DNA from: Nonomuraea gerenzanensis
Lineage (GTDB): Bacteria; Actinomycetota; Actinomycetes; Streptosporangiales; Streptosporangiaceae
Assembly: GCF_020215645.1 (NCBI RefSeq)
Contig: NZ_CP084058.1
Location: 6,820,001-6,884,000 of the forward strand
DNA length: 64,000 nucleotides
Direction of reading: 5' to 3'
The notes below the pieces were generated by a model. It made no database searches. It was given only the letters and a program-made list of their open reading frames with translations, and was not told the origin of the DNA. A program made the translations under genes and the position numbers. Positions 31,730 to 40,291 of this stretch are shown in pieces. Within the stretch, counting starts at the first letter, position 1, and each line of letters begins with the position of its first letter.

Positions 31730-33001
31730 GTGATCCGAACCTTCTTCCCCGAGGACCGTGTCGGCCGCTCACTGACGCTCAGCACGATGGCGTTCGCGCT
31801 GTCGAGCGGCGTCTTCTACACCGTCAGCACGCTGTACTTCACGCTGGTCATCGGGCTCGGCGCGACGACCGTGGGCCTGGGGCTGGGCATCGCGGGCGGC
31901 GCCGGGGTGCTGGCCTCGTACGCGTCGGGGTGGCTCGCCGACCGGGTGGGCGCGCATCGCGTCCAGACGGTGGCGACGCTGTGCAACGGCCTGGCGATGC
32001 TCGCCTACACGCTCGCTTCCGACGCCGTCGGTTTCACCCTGGTCGCCTGCCTGGCCGCGCTGATGCGCTCGGCGAGCAGCACCTCGAAGCAGGCGATGCT
32101 GGCGCGGTGGTACACCGGCCCTGAACGGGTGGTGGTCCGGGCGCGGATGCGCGTGGTCACGAACGTCTTCATCGGCCTGGGCACCCTGGCCGCCGCCTCG
32201 GCGCTCCTGGCGGGCACTGCCGTGGCTTACCGGGCCGCGATGATCGCTTCAGGAGTGCTGCTGCTGGCGGCCTCGGTGCCGCTGGCGCGGCTCGGCTCCC
32301 GGGTGCCGGAGCTCGCGGCCCGCATGGCCGCCCCGGCCCAGGACCAAGCTCCCGTTGGCGGGCCGTCACCGCTCAAGGACCGCACGTATCTGGCGAGCGT
32401 GGCGTGCAACGCCGTCGTGGCCGTGCAGTTCGGCCTGCTGACGGTCGGCGTGCCGCTGTGGGTGGCCTCCACCCACGCTCCCACCGCCGTCGTGTCCGTG
32501 CTGCTCGTGCTCAACACCGTGGTCGTGGCCGTGCTCCAGGTGCGGGTCTCGCGGGGCGTCCACGACGTCCGTCGTGCCGGGATCGCCGTCCGGCGCGCGT
32601 CGTGGCTGCTCGCGCTCGCCTGCGGGCTGTACGCGCTGGCGGGGTACGGGAACGTGGTCACCGCCTGCGTGCTGCTTCTCCTGGCCGGGTTCGCGCACGC
32701 CCTCGGCGAGATCCTGGGGGAGGCGGGCGGCTGGGGCATGGCCTTCGAGCTGGCCGACCAGCGCAACGCGGGTGCTTACCAGGGGCTCAGCCAGACCGGT
32801 TACGCGATCGCCGCCATGGTGTCACCGGTGCTCGTCACCGCCACCGCCGTCGAACACGGCACCGTGGGGTGGCTCGCGCTGGCCGTCCTGTTCGTCGCCG
32901 GCGGCACCGGCGCCGCGGCGGTCGCCCGGCGGCATCGTCCCAGGGCGGCGTCCGTACCGGACTCCCCCGCAGCGGCCGGCACCGGCGCGAAGCCGCGCTG
33001 A
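31730..33001 (+). CDS. MFS transporter, probable drug exporter
   Basis: 423 residues with 12 predicted membrane helices, starting LTLSTMAFALSSGVFYTVST. The motif-A-like loop GWLADRVGAHR lies between helices 2 and 3, with a second-half pseudo-repeat. I prefer GTG 31730 (GAGAGAAA upstream, N-terminus close to helix 1). GTG 31712 and TTG 31694 are possible but lie closer to the operator. Substrate unknown. Control by the divergent ArsR-type regulator is likely. Confidence 0.85.
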   Translation: MIRTFFPEDRVGRSLTLSTMAFALSSGVFYTVSTLYFTLVIGLGATTVGLGLGIAGGAGVLASYASGWLADRVGAHRVQTVATLCNGLAMLAYTLASDAVGFTLVACLAALMRSASSTSKQAMLARWYTGPERVVVRARMRVVTNVFIGLGTLAAASALLAGTAVAYRAAMIASGVLLLAASVPLARLGSRVPELAARMAAPAQDQAPVGGPSPLKDRTYLASVACNAVVAVQFGLLTVGVPLWVASTHAPTAVVSVLLVLNTVVVAVLQVRVSRGVHDVRRAGIAVRRASWLLALACGLYALAGYGNVVTACVLLLLAGFAHALGEILGEAGGWGMAFELADQRNAGAYQGLSQTGYAIAAMVSPVLVTATAVEHGTVGWLALAVLFVAGGTGAAAVARRHRPRAASVPDSPAAAGTGAKPR

Positions 33002-33064
33002 GCCCCCTGGTCACGAAGCGGCGCCTCTCACATGCGCGAACGCGCCGCCGGCCCGGCACGCGGA

Positions 33065-33781
33065 TCAGCGCGCGGGGCAGGACGACGACGTCGCCCCGCC
33101 CCGCGCGCGGAGCACCTCGCGCCCGCGCCGCGACTCGGGGAAACGGTCGAGCATGGCACGCAGCTCGGCCGCCCCGGCGTTCGCGCCGAACGGTTCCGTC
33201 CCCGGTTCCGTGCGGACGCCCTCGGCGAGCGATCCGGCGATCACCGGGTCGAAGCCCAGCGCGTCCACGATCGCGGCGACGGCCTCGACGTCGGCCGGGT
33301 CGTCGCCCGCGACGGCGATCGCGCGGCGGCCGGGCGCGCCGGCGGGCCGGGCCCCCTCCTCCAGGTCGTGGTAGCCCACGTGGTTGAACGCCTTGACGAC
33401 CCGGGCGTGCGGCAGGAACGCCTGGACGATCTCGCTGGACGACGTACGCGGGTCGGTGAGGTCGTCGCGTGCCCCGTCCACGTCCTGCCAGTAGTTCATC
33501 GCGTCCAGCACCAGCTTGCCGCGCAGCGCCTCGGCGGGGAGCTCGCGATACCGGCCGAGCGGCAGGGCCAGCACCACGGCGTCCGCCTCGGCCGCGGCCC
33601 GCGCCGCCGTCACGGCGATCGCGCCGGGCGTGACGACCTCGACGATGAGGGAGATGCGGGCGGCCTCCCGCGAGCCCGCGATCAGGACGCGGTAGCCGGC
33701 CGCGACGGCGAGGCGGGCCAGGACGGTGCCGACCTTGCCGGCGCCGAGGATGCCGATGGTGCGGAGGTCGCCGGGTTTCAT
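33065..33781 (-). CDS. NADPH-dependent F420 reductase-like protein
   Basis: 238 residues. Rossmann motif [16 protein letters not shown] at the N-terminus, [37 protein letters not shown] and [13 protein letters not shown], as in F420H2:NADP oxidoreductase and related reductases. It would exchange hydride between NADPH and a deazaflavin (F420) or a similar acceptor. ATG 33781 is 16 bp behind the LLM oxidoreductase gene on the same strand. Last gene of a four-gene redox operon. Confidence 0.85.
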   Translation of the reverse strand: MKPGDLRTIGILGAGKVGTVLARLAVAAGYRVLIAGSREAARISLIVEVVTPGAIAVTAARAAAEADAVVLALPLGRYRELPAEALRGKLVLDAMNYWQDVDGARDDLTDPRTSSSEIVQAFLPHARVVKAFNHVGYHDLEEGARPAGAPGRRAIAVAGDDPADVEAVAAIVDALGFDPVIAGSLAEGVRTEPGTEPFGANAGAAELRAMLDRFPESRRGREVLRARGGATSSSCPAR

Positions 33782-33797
33782 GGTCGCTCCAGGGTGG

Positions 33798-34862
33798 TCA
33801 TGCGCGGACCGGGTCGGCCGCGAGCAGCTCGCGCACGCGCGGGGCGACCTCACGGCCGAGCAGCTCGATCGTGCGGGCACGGGCGTCGCGGGGAAGGTGC
33901 ATGATGTCGTACTTGAGGTCGAAGCGGCTCAGGTGGAGCTCGCGGGCCATCCTGACGATCTTGCGGGCGACCGTCTCGGGCGATCCGACGAAGAGCGCGC
34001 CGTCCTGCAGCTCGGCCTCGTACCGCTCCCGGTCCGGCGCGTAGAAGCCGCGCTCGGCCGCGAGCGCCCGCACGACGGGCTGCCAGTACCGCCACCATGT
34101 CTCCACGGCCTCCTCGTCGGTGTCGGCGACGAGGCCGAGCGAGTGCTGGCCGATCGGCAGCTCGGGATGGCCGGAGCGCTCCAGCGCCGTGAGGTAGAGC
34201 CGGACGTTCCTGGCGAACCGCTGGGGCCGTCCGCCGATGATGGCCATCATGAGGGGCAGGCCGTGGCGGGCGGCGCGCAGCACGGAGTCCGGGCTGCCGC
34301 CCACCCCGATCCAGGTGGGGATGCCGCCCGGCCGCATGCGCGGGTGCAGCCGCTGCCCGGTGAGCGGTGTCCGCACCGTGCCCGACCAGGTGACCTCCTC
34401 CTCGCGTTCCAGCTTGAGGAAGAGGTCGAGCTTCTCCTCGAACAGCCGCTCGTAGTCGGCCAGGTCGTAGCCGAACAGCGGGAACGACTCCGCCGCGGAC
34501 GCGCGGCCCAGCACGATCTGGGCACGGCCGCCGGAGACCGCGTCGAGCGTGGAGAACTGCTGGTACAGCCGCACCGGATCGTTCGTGCTCAGCACGGTCA
34601 CGGACGTGCCGAGCCCGATGCTGCCGGTGGCGGTGGCGATCGCGGCGAGCAGCACCGGGGTCGCGGAGTCGTTGTGTCCTTCCCGGTAGTGCTCCCCCAC
34701 GCTGAAGACGTCCAGCCCGGCCGCCTCGGCCAGCCGGGCCTCCTCCACGAGCAGGCGCACGGTCTCGGCGTCGTCGAGCACGCGCCCGCCGTCCGTCGCC
34801 ACCTCCCCGAACGAGTTGAGCCCGAGCTGGAAGCGCGGGCGTGCGGTCCTGCGGTCGGTCAC
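33798..34862 (-). CDS. LLM-class flavin-dependent oxidoreductase
   Basis: 354 residues, luciferase-like monooxygenase fold ([67 protein letters not shown]). It uses FMNH2 or F420H2 to oxidise or reduce an unknown substrate. GTG 34862 follows GGGGAGGACC. Flanked by an FMN reductase (38 bp upstream) and an F420 reductase (16 bp downstream), which could supply reduced cofactor. Confidence 0.9.
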   Translation of the reverse strand: MTDRRTARPRFQLGLNSFGEVATDGGRVLDDAETVRLLVEEARLAEAAGLDVFSVGEHYREGHNDSATPVLLAAIATATGSIGLGTSVTVLSTNDPVRLYQQFSTLDAVSGGRAQIVLGRASAAESFPLFGYDLADYERLFEEKLDLFLKLEREEEVTWSGTVRTPLTGQRLHPRMRPGGIPTWIGVGGSPDSVLRAARHGLPLMMAIIGGRPQRFARNVRLYLTALERSGHPELPIGQHSLGLVADTDEEAVETWWRYWQPVVRALAAERGFYAPDRERYEAELQDGALFVGSPETVARKIVRMARELHLSRFDLKYDIMHLPRDARARTIELLGREVAPRVRELLAADPVRA

Positions 34863-34899
34863 GGTCCTCCCCTTCGTCGTCGGTACGCGGGCCGCGGGG

Positions 34900-35463
34900 T
34901 CAGGCGGCCCGGCGGAGCGGGGCCAGGGCACGGCTCCAGGCCACGACCTCGTCGAGCATCGTCGACAGGGCGGCCACCTGGTGCTCGCCGGCCGCGAGCC
35001 TGCTGAAGTCCTTAAAGTCGGTGAACAGTGACAGGGCCACGTTGGTGCGGACGTCGGCGAGCTTCAGCTCACCGCCGATCAGCCGCAGGTGCTCCGCCGC
35101 CCGCGCGCCGCCGACGCTGCCGTAGGACACGATGCCGAACGCCTTGTGGTTCCACTCGGCGAACAGGTAGTCGATCGCGTTCTTCAGCACGCCCGAGGTG
35201 GAGTGGTTGTACTCGGGCGTCACCATGACGAAACCGTCGTAGGAGGCGATCTTGGCGGCCCACGCCTTGGTGTGCTCGTTGCGGTACTGGCCGTAGGGGG
35301 GCGGAATGGGCTCGTCCAGGTGCGGCAGCGGGTAGTCCATCAGGTCCACGAGCTCGAAGGCGGCGTCGGTGCGGCGGGAGGCGTGCTCCAGCACCCACCG
35401 CGCGACCTGTTCGCCGTTGCGGCCGGGACGGGTGCTGCCGAGGATGATGCCGACACGGGTCAT
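34900..35463 (-). CDS. NADPH-dependent FMN reductase
   Basis: 187-residue flavodoxin-like reductase (IILGSTRPGRNGEQVARWV phosphate loop, FVMVTPEYNHSTSGVLKNA, IVSYGSVGGARAAEHLR). It generates FMNH2 for the downstream LLM enzyme, the usual two-component monooxygenase arrangement. ATG 35463 follows GAAAGGACC. A promoter with an internal dyad lies upstream, probably the HxlR target. Confidence 0.92.
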   Translation of the reverse strand: MTRVGIILGSTRPGRNGEQVARWVLEHASRRTDAAFELVDLMDYPLPHLDEPIPPPYGQYRNEHTKAWAAKIASYDGFVMVTPEYNHSTSGVLKNAIDYLFAEWNHKAFGIVSYGSVGGARAAEHLRLIGGELKLADVRTNVALSLFTDFKDFSRLAAGEHQVAALSTMLDEVVAWSRALAPLRRAA

Positions 35464-35535
35464 TGCAGGGTCCTTTCAACACGGGGTGTGTTCGTCATGG
35501 CGGGAGGCATGGCGGCGCCGTCCCGCAGGACTACT

Positions 35536-35565
35536 TGAGTACACGCCGGTGATCGGTCACTTCAA
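35536..35565 (-). promoter_or_regulatory. Promoter of the FMN reductase operon with internal dyad
   Basis: Minus strand TTGAAG (35565-35560), 18-bp spacer, TACTCA (35541-35536). The spacer contains the imperfect dyad GTGACCGATCAC (35549-35560), a possible HxlR operator. The divergence from perfect consensus keeps this tentative. Confidence 0.45.
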
Positions 35566-35601
35566 CGGAACCCTGGTCACACGGAGTAGACCGTCGGCGC
35601 C

Positions 35602-36009
35602 TCAGTCGAGGCCGGCGGCCTCGTCGAAGGCACGGCGGTTGGCCCGGATCGTGTCCTCGTTGGCGGCCGCCCACCGGGCGAGCGTCAGGACGGGCTCCGA
35701 CAGGGTGCGGCCGAACGGCGTGACCTCGTACTCGACCCGTGGCGGGATCTCCGGGAAGACGACCCGCTTGACCAGCCCGTCACGCTCCAGGCCCCGCAAG
35801 GTCAGCGACAACATGCGGCGGGAGATCCCGGGCGCCGTCCGCAGCAGCTCGGTGAAGCGCATCGGCCCCTTGTCGAGCAACCCGATGAGGATCAGGCTCC
35901 ACTTGTCACCCACCCGGTCCAGCACGGATCGCAGCATCTCCGGGTCGTGCTCCAGGCACGTCCTGCCCAGCGAACGCAGCACCCTGTCCGCCTCGGTCTG
36001 GTGCGACAT
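35602..36009 (-). CDS. HxlR-family transcriptional regulator
   Basis: 135 residues with the HxlR winged helix: RVGDKWSLILIGLLDKGPMR, FTELLRTAPGISRRMLSLTL, and PPRVEYEVTPFGRTL. HxlR proteins respond to electrophiles, aldehydes or redox stress and usually control a neighbouring oxidoreductase. ATG 36009 follows GGAGGCGGGG. It is on the same strand as, and 138 bp upstream of, the flavin operon it probably regulates. Confidence 0.9.
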   Translation of the reverse strand: MSHQTEADRVLRSLGRTCLEHDPEMLRSVLDRVGDKWSLILIGLLDKGPMRFTELLRTAPGISRRMLSLTLRGLERDGLVKRVVFPEIPPRVEYEVTPFGRTLSEPVLTLARWAAANEDTIRANRRAFDEAAGLD

Positions 36010-36096
36010 GCCCCCCGCCTCCTGTGTCGTCGTGTCGTCGGTGACCAGAAGTAACCCCTGGATGAGGCGCGCTATGCCCGGTGCCGCCTGCGCGCA

Positions 36097-36117
36097 CCAT
36101 ATGTGGTCCATATGTGG
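36097..36117 (+). promoter_or_regulatory. Direct-repeat response-regulator box
   Basis: Two identical 10-mers CCATATGTGG separated by one T (11-bp period), ending 19 bp before the response-regulator ATG. The arrangement is typical for OmpR/PhoB-type regulators. A variant recurs at 40039-40059. Confidence 0.65.
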
Positions 36118-36136
36118 ACGTTGCGATACTGCCCGG

Positions 36137-36793
36137 ATGCGGGTGCTCCTGGTCGAAGACGAGCAGCCCCTCGCCGGATACATCGAGGCGGGGCTGCGCA
36201 AGCACGGTTTCACGGTGGACGTGGCTTTGGACGGCCGCAGTGCGCTGGACAAGTGTGCGCTGACGCCGTACGAGGTGGTGGTCCTGGATCGGGATCTGCC
36301 GCTCGTGCACGGCGATCAGGTGTGCCGCTCGCTCGTGCGGCGGGGCGAGTCGCGGGTGCTGATGCTGACCGCCTCCGACGCGGTGGAGGATCGGGTGGGC
36401 GGGCTGATGCTGGGCGCGGATGATTACCTGGGCAAGCCGTTCGCGTTCTCCGAGCTGGTGGCGCGGGTGCACGCGCTGGTGCGGCGCAGCGCGCCGGCCC
36501 GCCCGCCGGTGCTGCGCGCCGGTGGCGTGGTGCTGGATCCGGCCCGGCGCAGCGCCGAGCGGGACGGGCGGTTGCTGCGGCTGACGCCGAAGGAGTTCGG
36601 GGTGCTGGAGCAGCTGCTGGCCGCAGGTGGGGACGTGGTCAGCGCGGAGCGGCTGCTGGAGAGGGTGTGGGACGAGCACGCCGACCCGTTCACCAACGCG
36701 GTCCGGATCACGGTGGGCACGCTGCGCCGCAAGCTCGGCGACCCGCCGCTGATCGAGACCGTCATCGGCGCCGGCTACCGGATCGGCGGCTGA
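36137..36793 (+). CDS. OmpR/PhoB-family response regulator
   Basis: 218 residues. Receiver domain with phospho-acceptor Asp 51 (VVVLDRDLPL), Thr in LMLTAS and Lys 100 (DDYLGKPF). DNA-binding winged helix at about 125-215 (LRLTPKEFGVLEQLLAAGG, VRITVGTLRRKLGDP, GAGYRIGG). Three bases separate its stop from the sensor kinase GTG. The direct repeat at 36097-36117 suggests autoregulation. It is divergent from hxlR. Confidence 0.93.
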   Translation: MRVLLVEDEQPLAGYIEAGLRKHGFTVDVALDGRSALDKCALTPYEVVVLDRDLPLVHGDQVCRSLVRRGESRVLMLTASDAVEDRVGGLMLGADDYLGKPFAFSELVARVHALVRRSAPARPPVLRAGGVVLDPARRSAERDGRLLRLTPKEFGVLEQLLAAGGDVVSAERLLERVWDEHADPFTNAVRITVGTLRRKLGDPPLIETVIGAGYRIGG

Positions 36794-36796
36794 CGG

Positions 36797-38053
36797 GTGC
36801 TCCGGCTCAGAACGGTCCGGCTGACGGCCCGGGCCCGGCTGACGGCACGGGCCCGGCTCGCGCTGCTGCAGACCGCCCTCGTGCTGGCCGCCGGGGCCGC
36901 GCTGACCGGCCTGACCTACCTGCTCATGAAGCGGCGCCCCGCGCTCGTCACCCACCTGGACCCGACCGGCCCCGACCCGCAGGGCACCCTCCAGCTGGTG
37001 CCGCAGCCGCAGGACCTGCGCGAGCTGGCCGACCGGGTGCAGGCCGATACCCTGTCCGCGCTGCTGCCCCAGGCGGGGCTGGCGCTCGTCGTGGTGACCG
37101 CCCTGGCCGCCGTCCTGGCCTGGCTGGTGGCCGGGCGGGTGCTGCGCCCGATCCGGGTGATCTCCGCCACCGCCCGCCGGCTGTCGGCCGAGAACCTCAC
37201 CGAACGGGTCCCGGTCACCGCCCCCGCCGACGAGCTGTCGGCGCTGGCGGGCACGGTCAACGACATGCTCGACCGCATCCAGCGCGGCATGGCCGAACGC
37301 GACCAGGTGCTGGACAGCCAGCGGCTGTTCACCGCCAACGCCGCCCACGAGCTGCGCACCCCGCTGACCACCGCCCGCACCGCGATCGACGTCACCCTGG
37401 ATGACCACCCCAGCCGCACCGAGCTGCTCACCATGGCCGGCGACGTCCGCGACGCCGTCGAGCACATGCAGCGCATCCTGGACGGGCTGCTCCTGCTGGC
37501 CCGCAGCCAGGGCGGCCTGGCCGCGCGGGAACCGGCCGACCTGGCCGCCGTCACGGCCGCCGTCCTCGACGCCGCGCGGGCGCGGGCCGCGAGCGCCGAC
37601 GTCATGGTACGGCCCCGCCTCCGGCCGGCCCCGGTCACCGGCGAGCCCGTGCTGCTGGAACGCCTGGTCTCCAACCTGGTGGACAACGCCGTCCGCTACA
37701 ACCACGCGGGCGGTCACCTCGTCGTCGAGACCGGCGCAACGGGCGCGCACGCCGTGCTGCGGATCTCCAACACCGGCCGCGAGATCCCGCCCGAGGCGGC
37801 GCAGACGCTGCTGGAGCCGTTCGTGCACGGGCAGGGCACCCGCGTGCGCACCGACGGCCTCGGGCTGGGGTTGACGATCGTCCGCGCGATCACCCTCGCC
37901 CACGGGGGACGGCTCGCGGTCACCGCCCGCGCCGGAGGCGGGCTCGACATCACCGTGGAGCTCCCGCTGGTCAGGCCCGGGAGAGCACCGTCACCGGGTC
38001 ACGGCACCTCGGCGCCGGGGCAACCCCGGTCGATGCGGCCGGTGGTGAAGTAG
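36797..38053 (+). CDS. Two-component sensor histidine kinase
   Basis: 418 residues. Two membrane helices (about 21-43 and 94-115) bracket a short (about 50-residue) extracytoplasmic sensor. HAMP follows, then HisKA with His 184 (ANAAHELRTPLTT), N box LVSNLVDNAVRYN and G box DGLGLGLTIV. Partner of the upstream response regulator. The last 55 bp overlap the 3' end of the convergent peptidase gene. Signal unknown; the small sensor is typical of peptide- or antibiotic-responsive kinases (inference). Confidence 0.92.
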   Translation: MLRLRTVRLTARARLTARARLALLQTALVLAAGAALTGLTYLLMKRRPALVTHLDPTGPDPQGTLQLVPQPQDLRELADRVQADTLSALLPQAGLALVVVTALAAVLAWLVAGRVLRPIRVISATARRLSAENLTERVPVTAPADELSALAGTVNDMLDRIQRGMAERDQVLDSQRLFTANAAHELRTPLTTARTAIDVTLDDHPSRTELLTMAGDVRDAVEHMQRILDGLLLLARSQGGLAAREPADLAAVTAAVLDAARARAASADVMVRPRLRPAPVTGEPVLLERLVSNLVDNAVRYNHAGGHLVVETGATGAHAVLRISNTGREIPPEAAQTLLEPFVHGQGTRVRTDGLGLGLTIVRAITLAHGGRLAVTARAGGGLDITVELPLVRPGRAPSPGHGTSAPGQPRSMRPVVK

Positions 38054-39522
38054 GCGACCAGGTCGGCGGTGCATGCGCGCAGGGCCGAGGAGTGCGCGTC
38101 GTCGTCGATGGTGTAGATCCTGCCGCCGATCTCGGCCTGCATCTGGGCGGCGTACTCGTAGGGGGACATGAACTCGTACCGGTGTGCGGCCAGGATCAGC
38201 GGCCCGCCGCCGTGGCGCAGCCGGGTGGTCTGGGCCGGCAGCGGCCAGCCGGCGCAGCCGGCGCCGAAGAAGGAGGCGCGGCCGGTCACCGGGTTGTCCT
38301 TGAGCAGCTTCTGGTAGGCGGCCCAGGCAGCGGGGAAGCTGAGCCGGCTGTGGTCCTCGTTGCACTTGACCGCGCGGTTCATGGTCATGTTCACCCATTC
38401 CGTCGCGCCGGGGACGGGTGCGGGCTGCTGGGGGCTGAAGAGCTGCTTGACGGCGGGCGGCGCGGTGGTGCCGGTCGCTTTCCGCAGTTCGGCGAGGGCC
38501 TTGCCCGCCTGCGGCCACTCGCGTGAGGTCTTGGCGGCCAGCGCGGCGATCGACCCACCGTCGATGGGCGTTCTCAGGTCGGTGAAGGTCCTGGGGTGGC
38601 GGTCGTGGTCGCGGCCCAGTTTCAGGACGGTGGCGCGGACCTGTCGTGCGGTGGTGCCGAGGCCGAAGGTCTGGTGGTGGCGGGCGAGCCAGGCGGCGAA
38701 GCGCGGGAAGTTGCGCTCGGTGGCCCGTACGCGTGCCTCCTCGTGTGCGGCGAGGCTGTCTCCCGGGGAGGCGGGGCTGTCGAGCAGGACGCGGCCGGTC
38801 CGGGCGGGGAAGAGGCTGCGGTAGACCGCGCCGAGCCAGGTGCCGTAGGAGACGCCGAGCAGGTTGAGCTTCGGCACGTCCAACGCGGTTCGCACCAGAT
38901 CGAGGTCGCGGGCCACGTTCACGGTGGTGAGCTGCCCGAGGAAGGCGGGGTCGCTCTGCCCGCAGGCCCGGTTGCCGGCGGCCTCGGCGTCGTAGCTCCG
39001 CTTGGCGGCGGCCTTCGTCAGCGGCCCGGCGCTGCCACCGAGCTGCCCGGAGCCGGCGCAGTCGACCTTGGTGCTGTAGTTCACTCCCCGGGGGTCGAAG
39101 CCGATGAGGTCGAACCGCTCGTTCAGCCGGGCGCTGTCGGTGTTGGTGAGCGTGACCCGGAGCGGATCGAGGTAGCCGGGCTGGCCGGGGCCGCCCGGGG
39201 CGACGGCGAGGGCGCCGAGCCGGTGCTCCTGGTCGGTGGCGGCCAGCCGGGTGACCGCGATGGTGATCTGCCGGCCGTCCGGGTCGCCGTAATGCAGGGG
39301 GACGCTCACCGTCCCGCACTCCAGGCGCTTCAGCAGAGCGCGGAACGCCGCTGTCTTCTCCTGGGGATAGCCCATGGCGGTGATCGCCGCATCGGAGTAG
39401 GACGGGCAGGCCTTCCACTCGACGGCGGGAGATGCCTCGTCGGCGACAGCGGTGCCGGGGAGGGCGGCGCTCACGAGCGCGCAGCTCAGCACGCCGAGGC
39501 GCACCTTGGTCCAACGTTTCAC
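37999..39522 (-). CDS. Secreted S33-type peptidase / alpha-beta hydrolase
   Basis: 507 residues related to actinobacterial tripeptidyl aminopeptidases. Signal peptide KRWTKVRLGVLSCALVSAAL, oxyanion segment APGGPGQPGY, FDLIGFDPRGVNYST and nucleophile elbow LLGVSYGTW. The C-terminal D-x-x-TP acid segment reads HRYEFMSP, with Glu in place of Asp, and the final His lies in DDDAHSS. GTG 39522 is preferred because it gives a compact signal peptide. An ATG at 39564 overlapping the upstream pseudogene stop (ATGA) is an alternative. Likely controlled by the two-component system through the repeat at 40039. Confidence 0.82.
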   Translation of the reverse strand: MKRWTKVRLGVLSCALVSAALPGTAVADEASPAVEWKACPSYSDAAITAMGYPQEKTAAFRALLKRLECGTVSVPLHYGDPDGRQITIAVTRLAATDQEHRLGALAVAPGGPGQPGYLDPLRVTLTNTDSARLNERFDLIGFDPRGVNYSTKVDCAGSGQLGGSAGPLTKAAAKRSYDAEAAGNRACGQSDPAFLGQLTTVNVARDLDLVRTALDVPKLNLLGVSYGTWLGAVYRSLFPARTGRVLLDSPASPGDSLAAHEEARVRATERNFPRFAAWLARHHQTFGLGTTARQVRATVLKLGRDHDRHPRTFTDLRTPIDGGSIAALAAKTSREWPQAGKALAELRKATGTTAPPAVKQLFSPQQPAPVPGATEWVNMTMNRAVKCNEDHSRLSFPAAWAAYQKLLKDNPVTGRASFFGAGCAGWPLPAQTTRLRHGGGPLILAAHRYEFMSPYEYAAQMQAEIGGRIYTIDDDAHSSALRACTADLVAYFTTGRIDRGCPGAEVP

Positions 39523-39560
39523 GTCAGTGGTTCTTTCCTGGTCGGTACGGTCGGCTTCGG

Positions 39561-39959
39561 TCATCGGCCGGGGCAGAGCACGGCTTCGGCGGCCTTGGTG
39601 GTGGCGTCGCCGACGGCCATCGCGTGCTCGTTGTCGGCCTTGAGGGTGGCGGCCACCGCGAGCTGGATCCGCCCGTTCGGCCGTGGAGAAAGTGGTGGAG
39701 CTGATCCCGGGCAGGCCGCCGGAGGCCGAGGAGACCGTCCCGCCGCACAGGTTCGGGAACGGCTGCGGCAACTGCCGCGGCCGGCCCTTGGCGTCGGGGT
39801 GGTAGCCGTGGCCGGGCGGGCCCTTGATCTCACCCGCTTGCCGTCGACGTACACCTCGCCGATGGCCCCCACCACCCCGTCGGTCTTCGCCAGGTTGTCG
39901 ATCGCCGGCATCGCGCACGCCAGCCCGGCGGCCAGGCCGGGGGTCTTGCCACGTCTCAT
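39561..39959 (-). pseudogene. Secreted serine-hydrolase-like fragment with two frameshifts
   Basis: Three consecutive pieces of one protein lie in two frames: MRRGKTPGLAAGLACAMPAI to VYVDGK, then GEIKGPPGHGYHPDAKG to GLPGISSTTFSTA one frame over, then NGRIQLAVAATLK to VLCPGR-stop back in the first frame. The shifts fall near 39840 and 39675 and compensate each other. The intact version would be about 132 residues with an N-terminal secretion signal. I do not recognise the family. Its stop overlaps a possible ATG of the peptidase gene, so both probably formed one operon. Confidence 0.65.
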
Positions 39960-40291
39960 CGATGTGATCCTCTCGCTGCGGAGTTTCCGAGGGTGTTCAC
40001 ATCTACCGGCAGGCACCTATGAAGAGCCGATCCACGGGCCATATGCCGTCCATAGGTGGTGTGGCACCCCCCCGCCGCCTGCCTCGCTCAGTGCACCTCC
40101 TCACTACCTGAGGGTGGGGCCCATCGTTCGGCCACATCGGCCTCACCTACTGGCGACCGGGCCGGGCCGGCGCTGTACCACCTCGAGAGGACGTGCAGCC
40201 TGAGCCGGGCGGTGCGAGCGGCGGCAGGGGTCGTGCGGGAATCCGGGCGCGCCCCCGAGACGTCGCCTCCATCGCTGCCTACGTTGTTCCT
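39960..40291. other. 332-bp intergenic region
   Basis: Divergent promoter region between the pseudogene/peptidase operon (minus) and GH15 (plus). It holds the direct-repeat box at 40039-40059 and a C-run of seven near 40067. A TACGTT -10-like hexamer at 40280-40285, six bases before the GH15 ATG, suggests a leaderless transcript. No gene or RNA is apparent. Confidence 0.6.
40039..40059. promoter_or_regulatory. Second copy of the direct-repeat regulator box
   Basis: CCATATGCCG, T, CCATAGGTGG: the same 11-bp period and CCATA cores as at 36097-36117. It is 80 bp upstream of the pseudogene/peptidase operon start (39959, minus strand). Confidence 0.55.

Noticed and set aside
35906..37903. A 665-codon minus-strand frame opposite the two-component genes
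   Set aside because: Gln/His/Arg-rich shadow; the plus strand has all receiver and kinase motifs.
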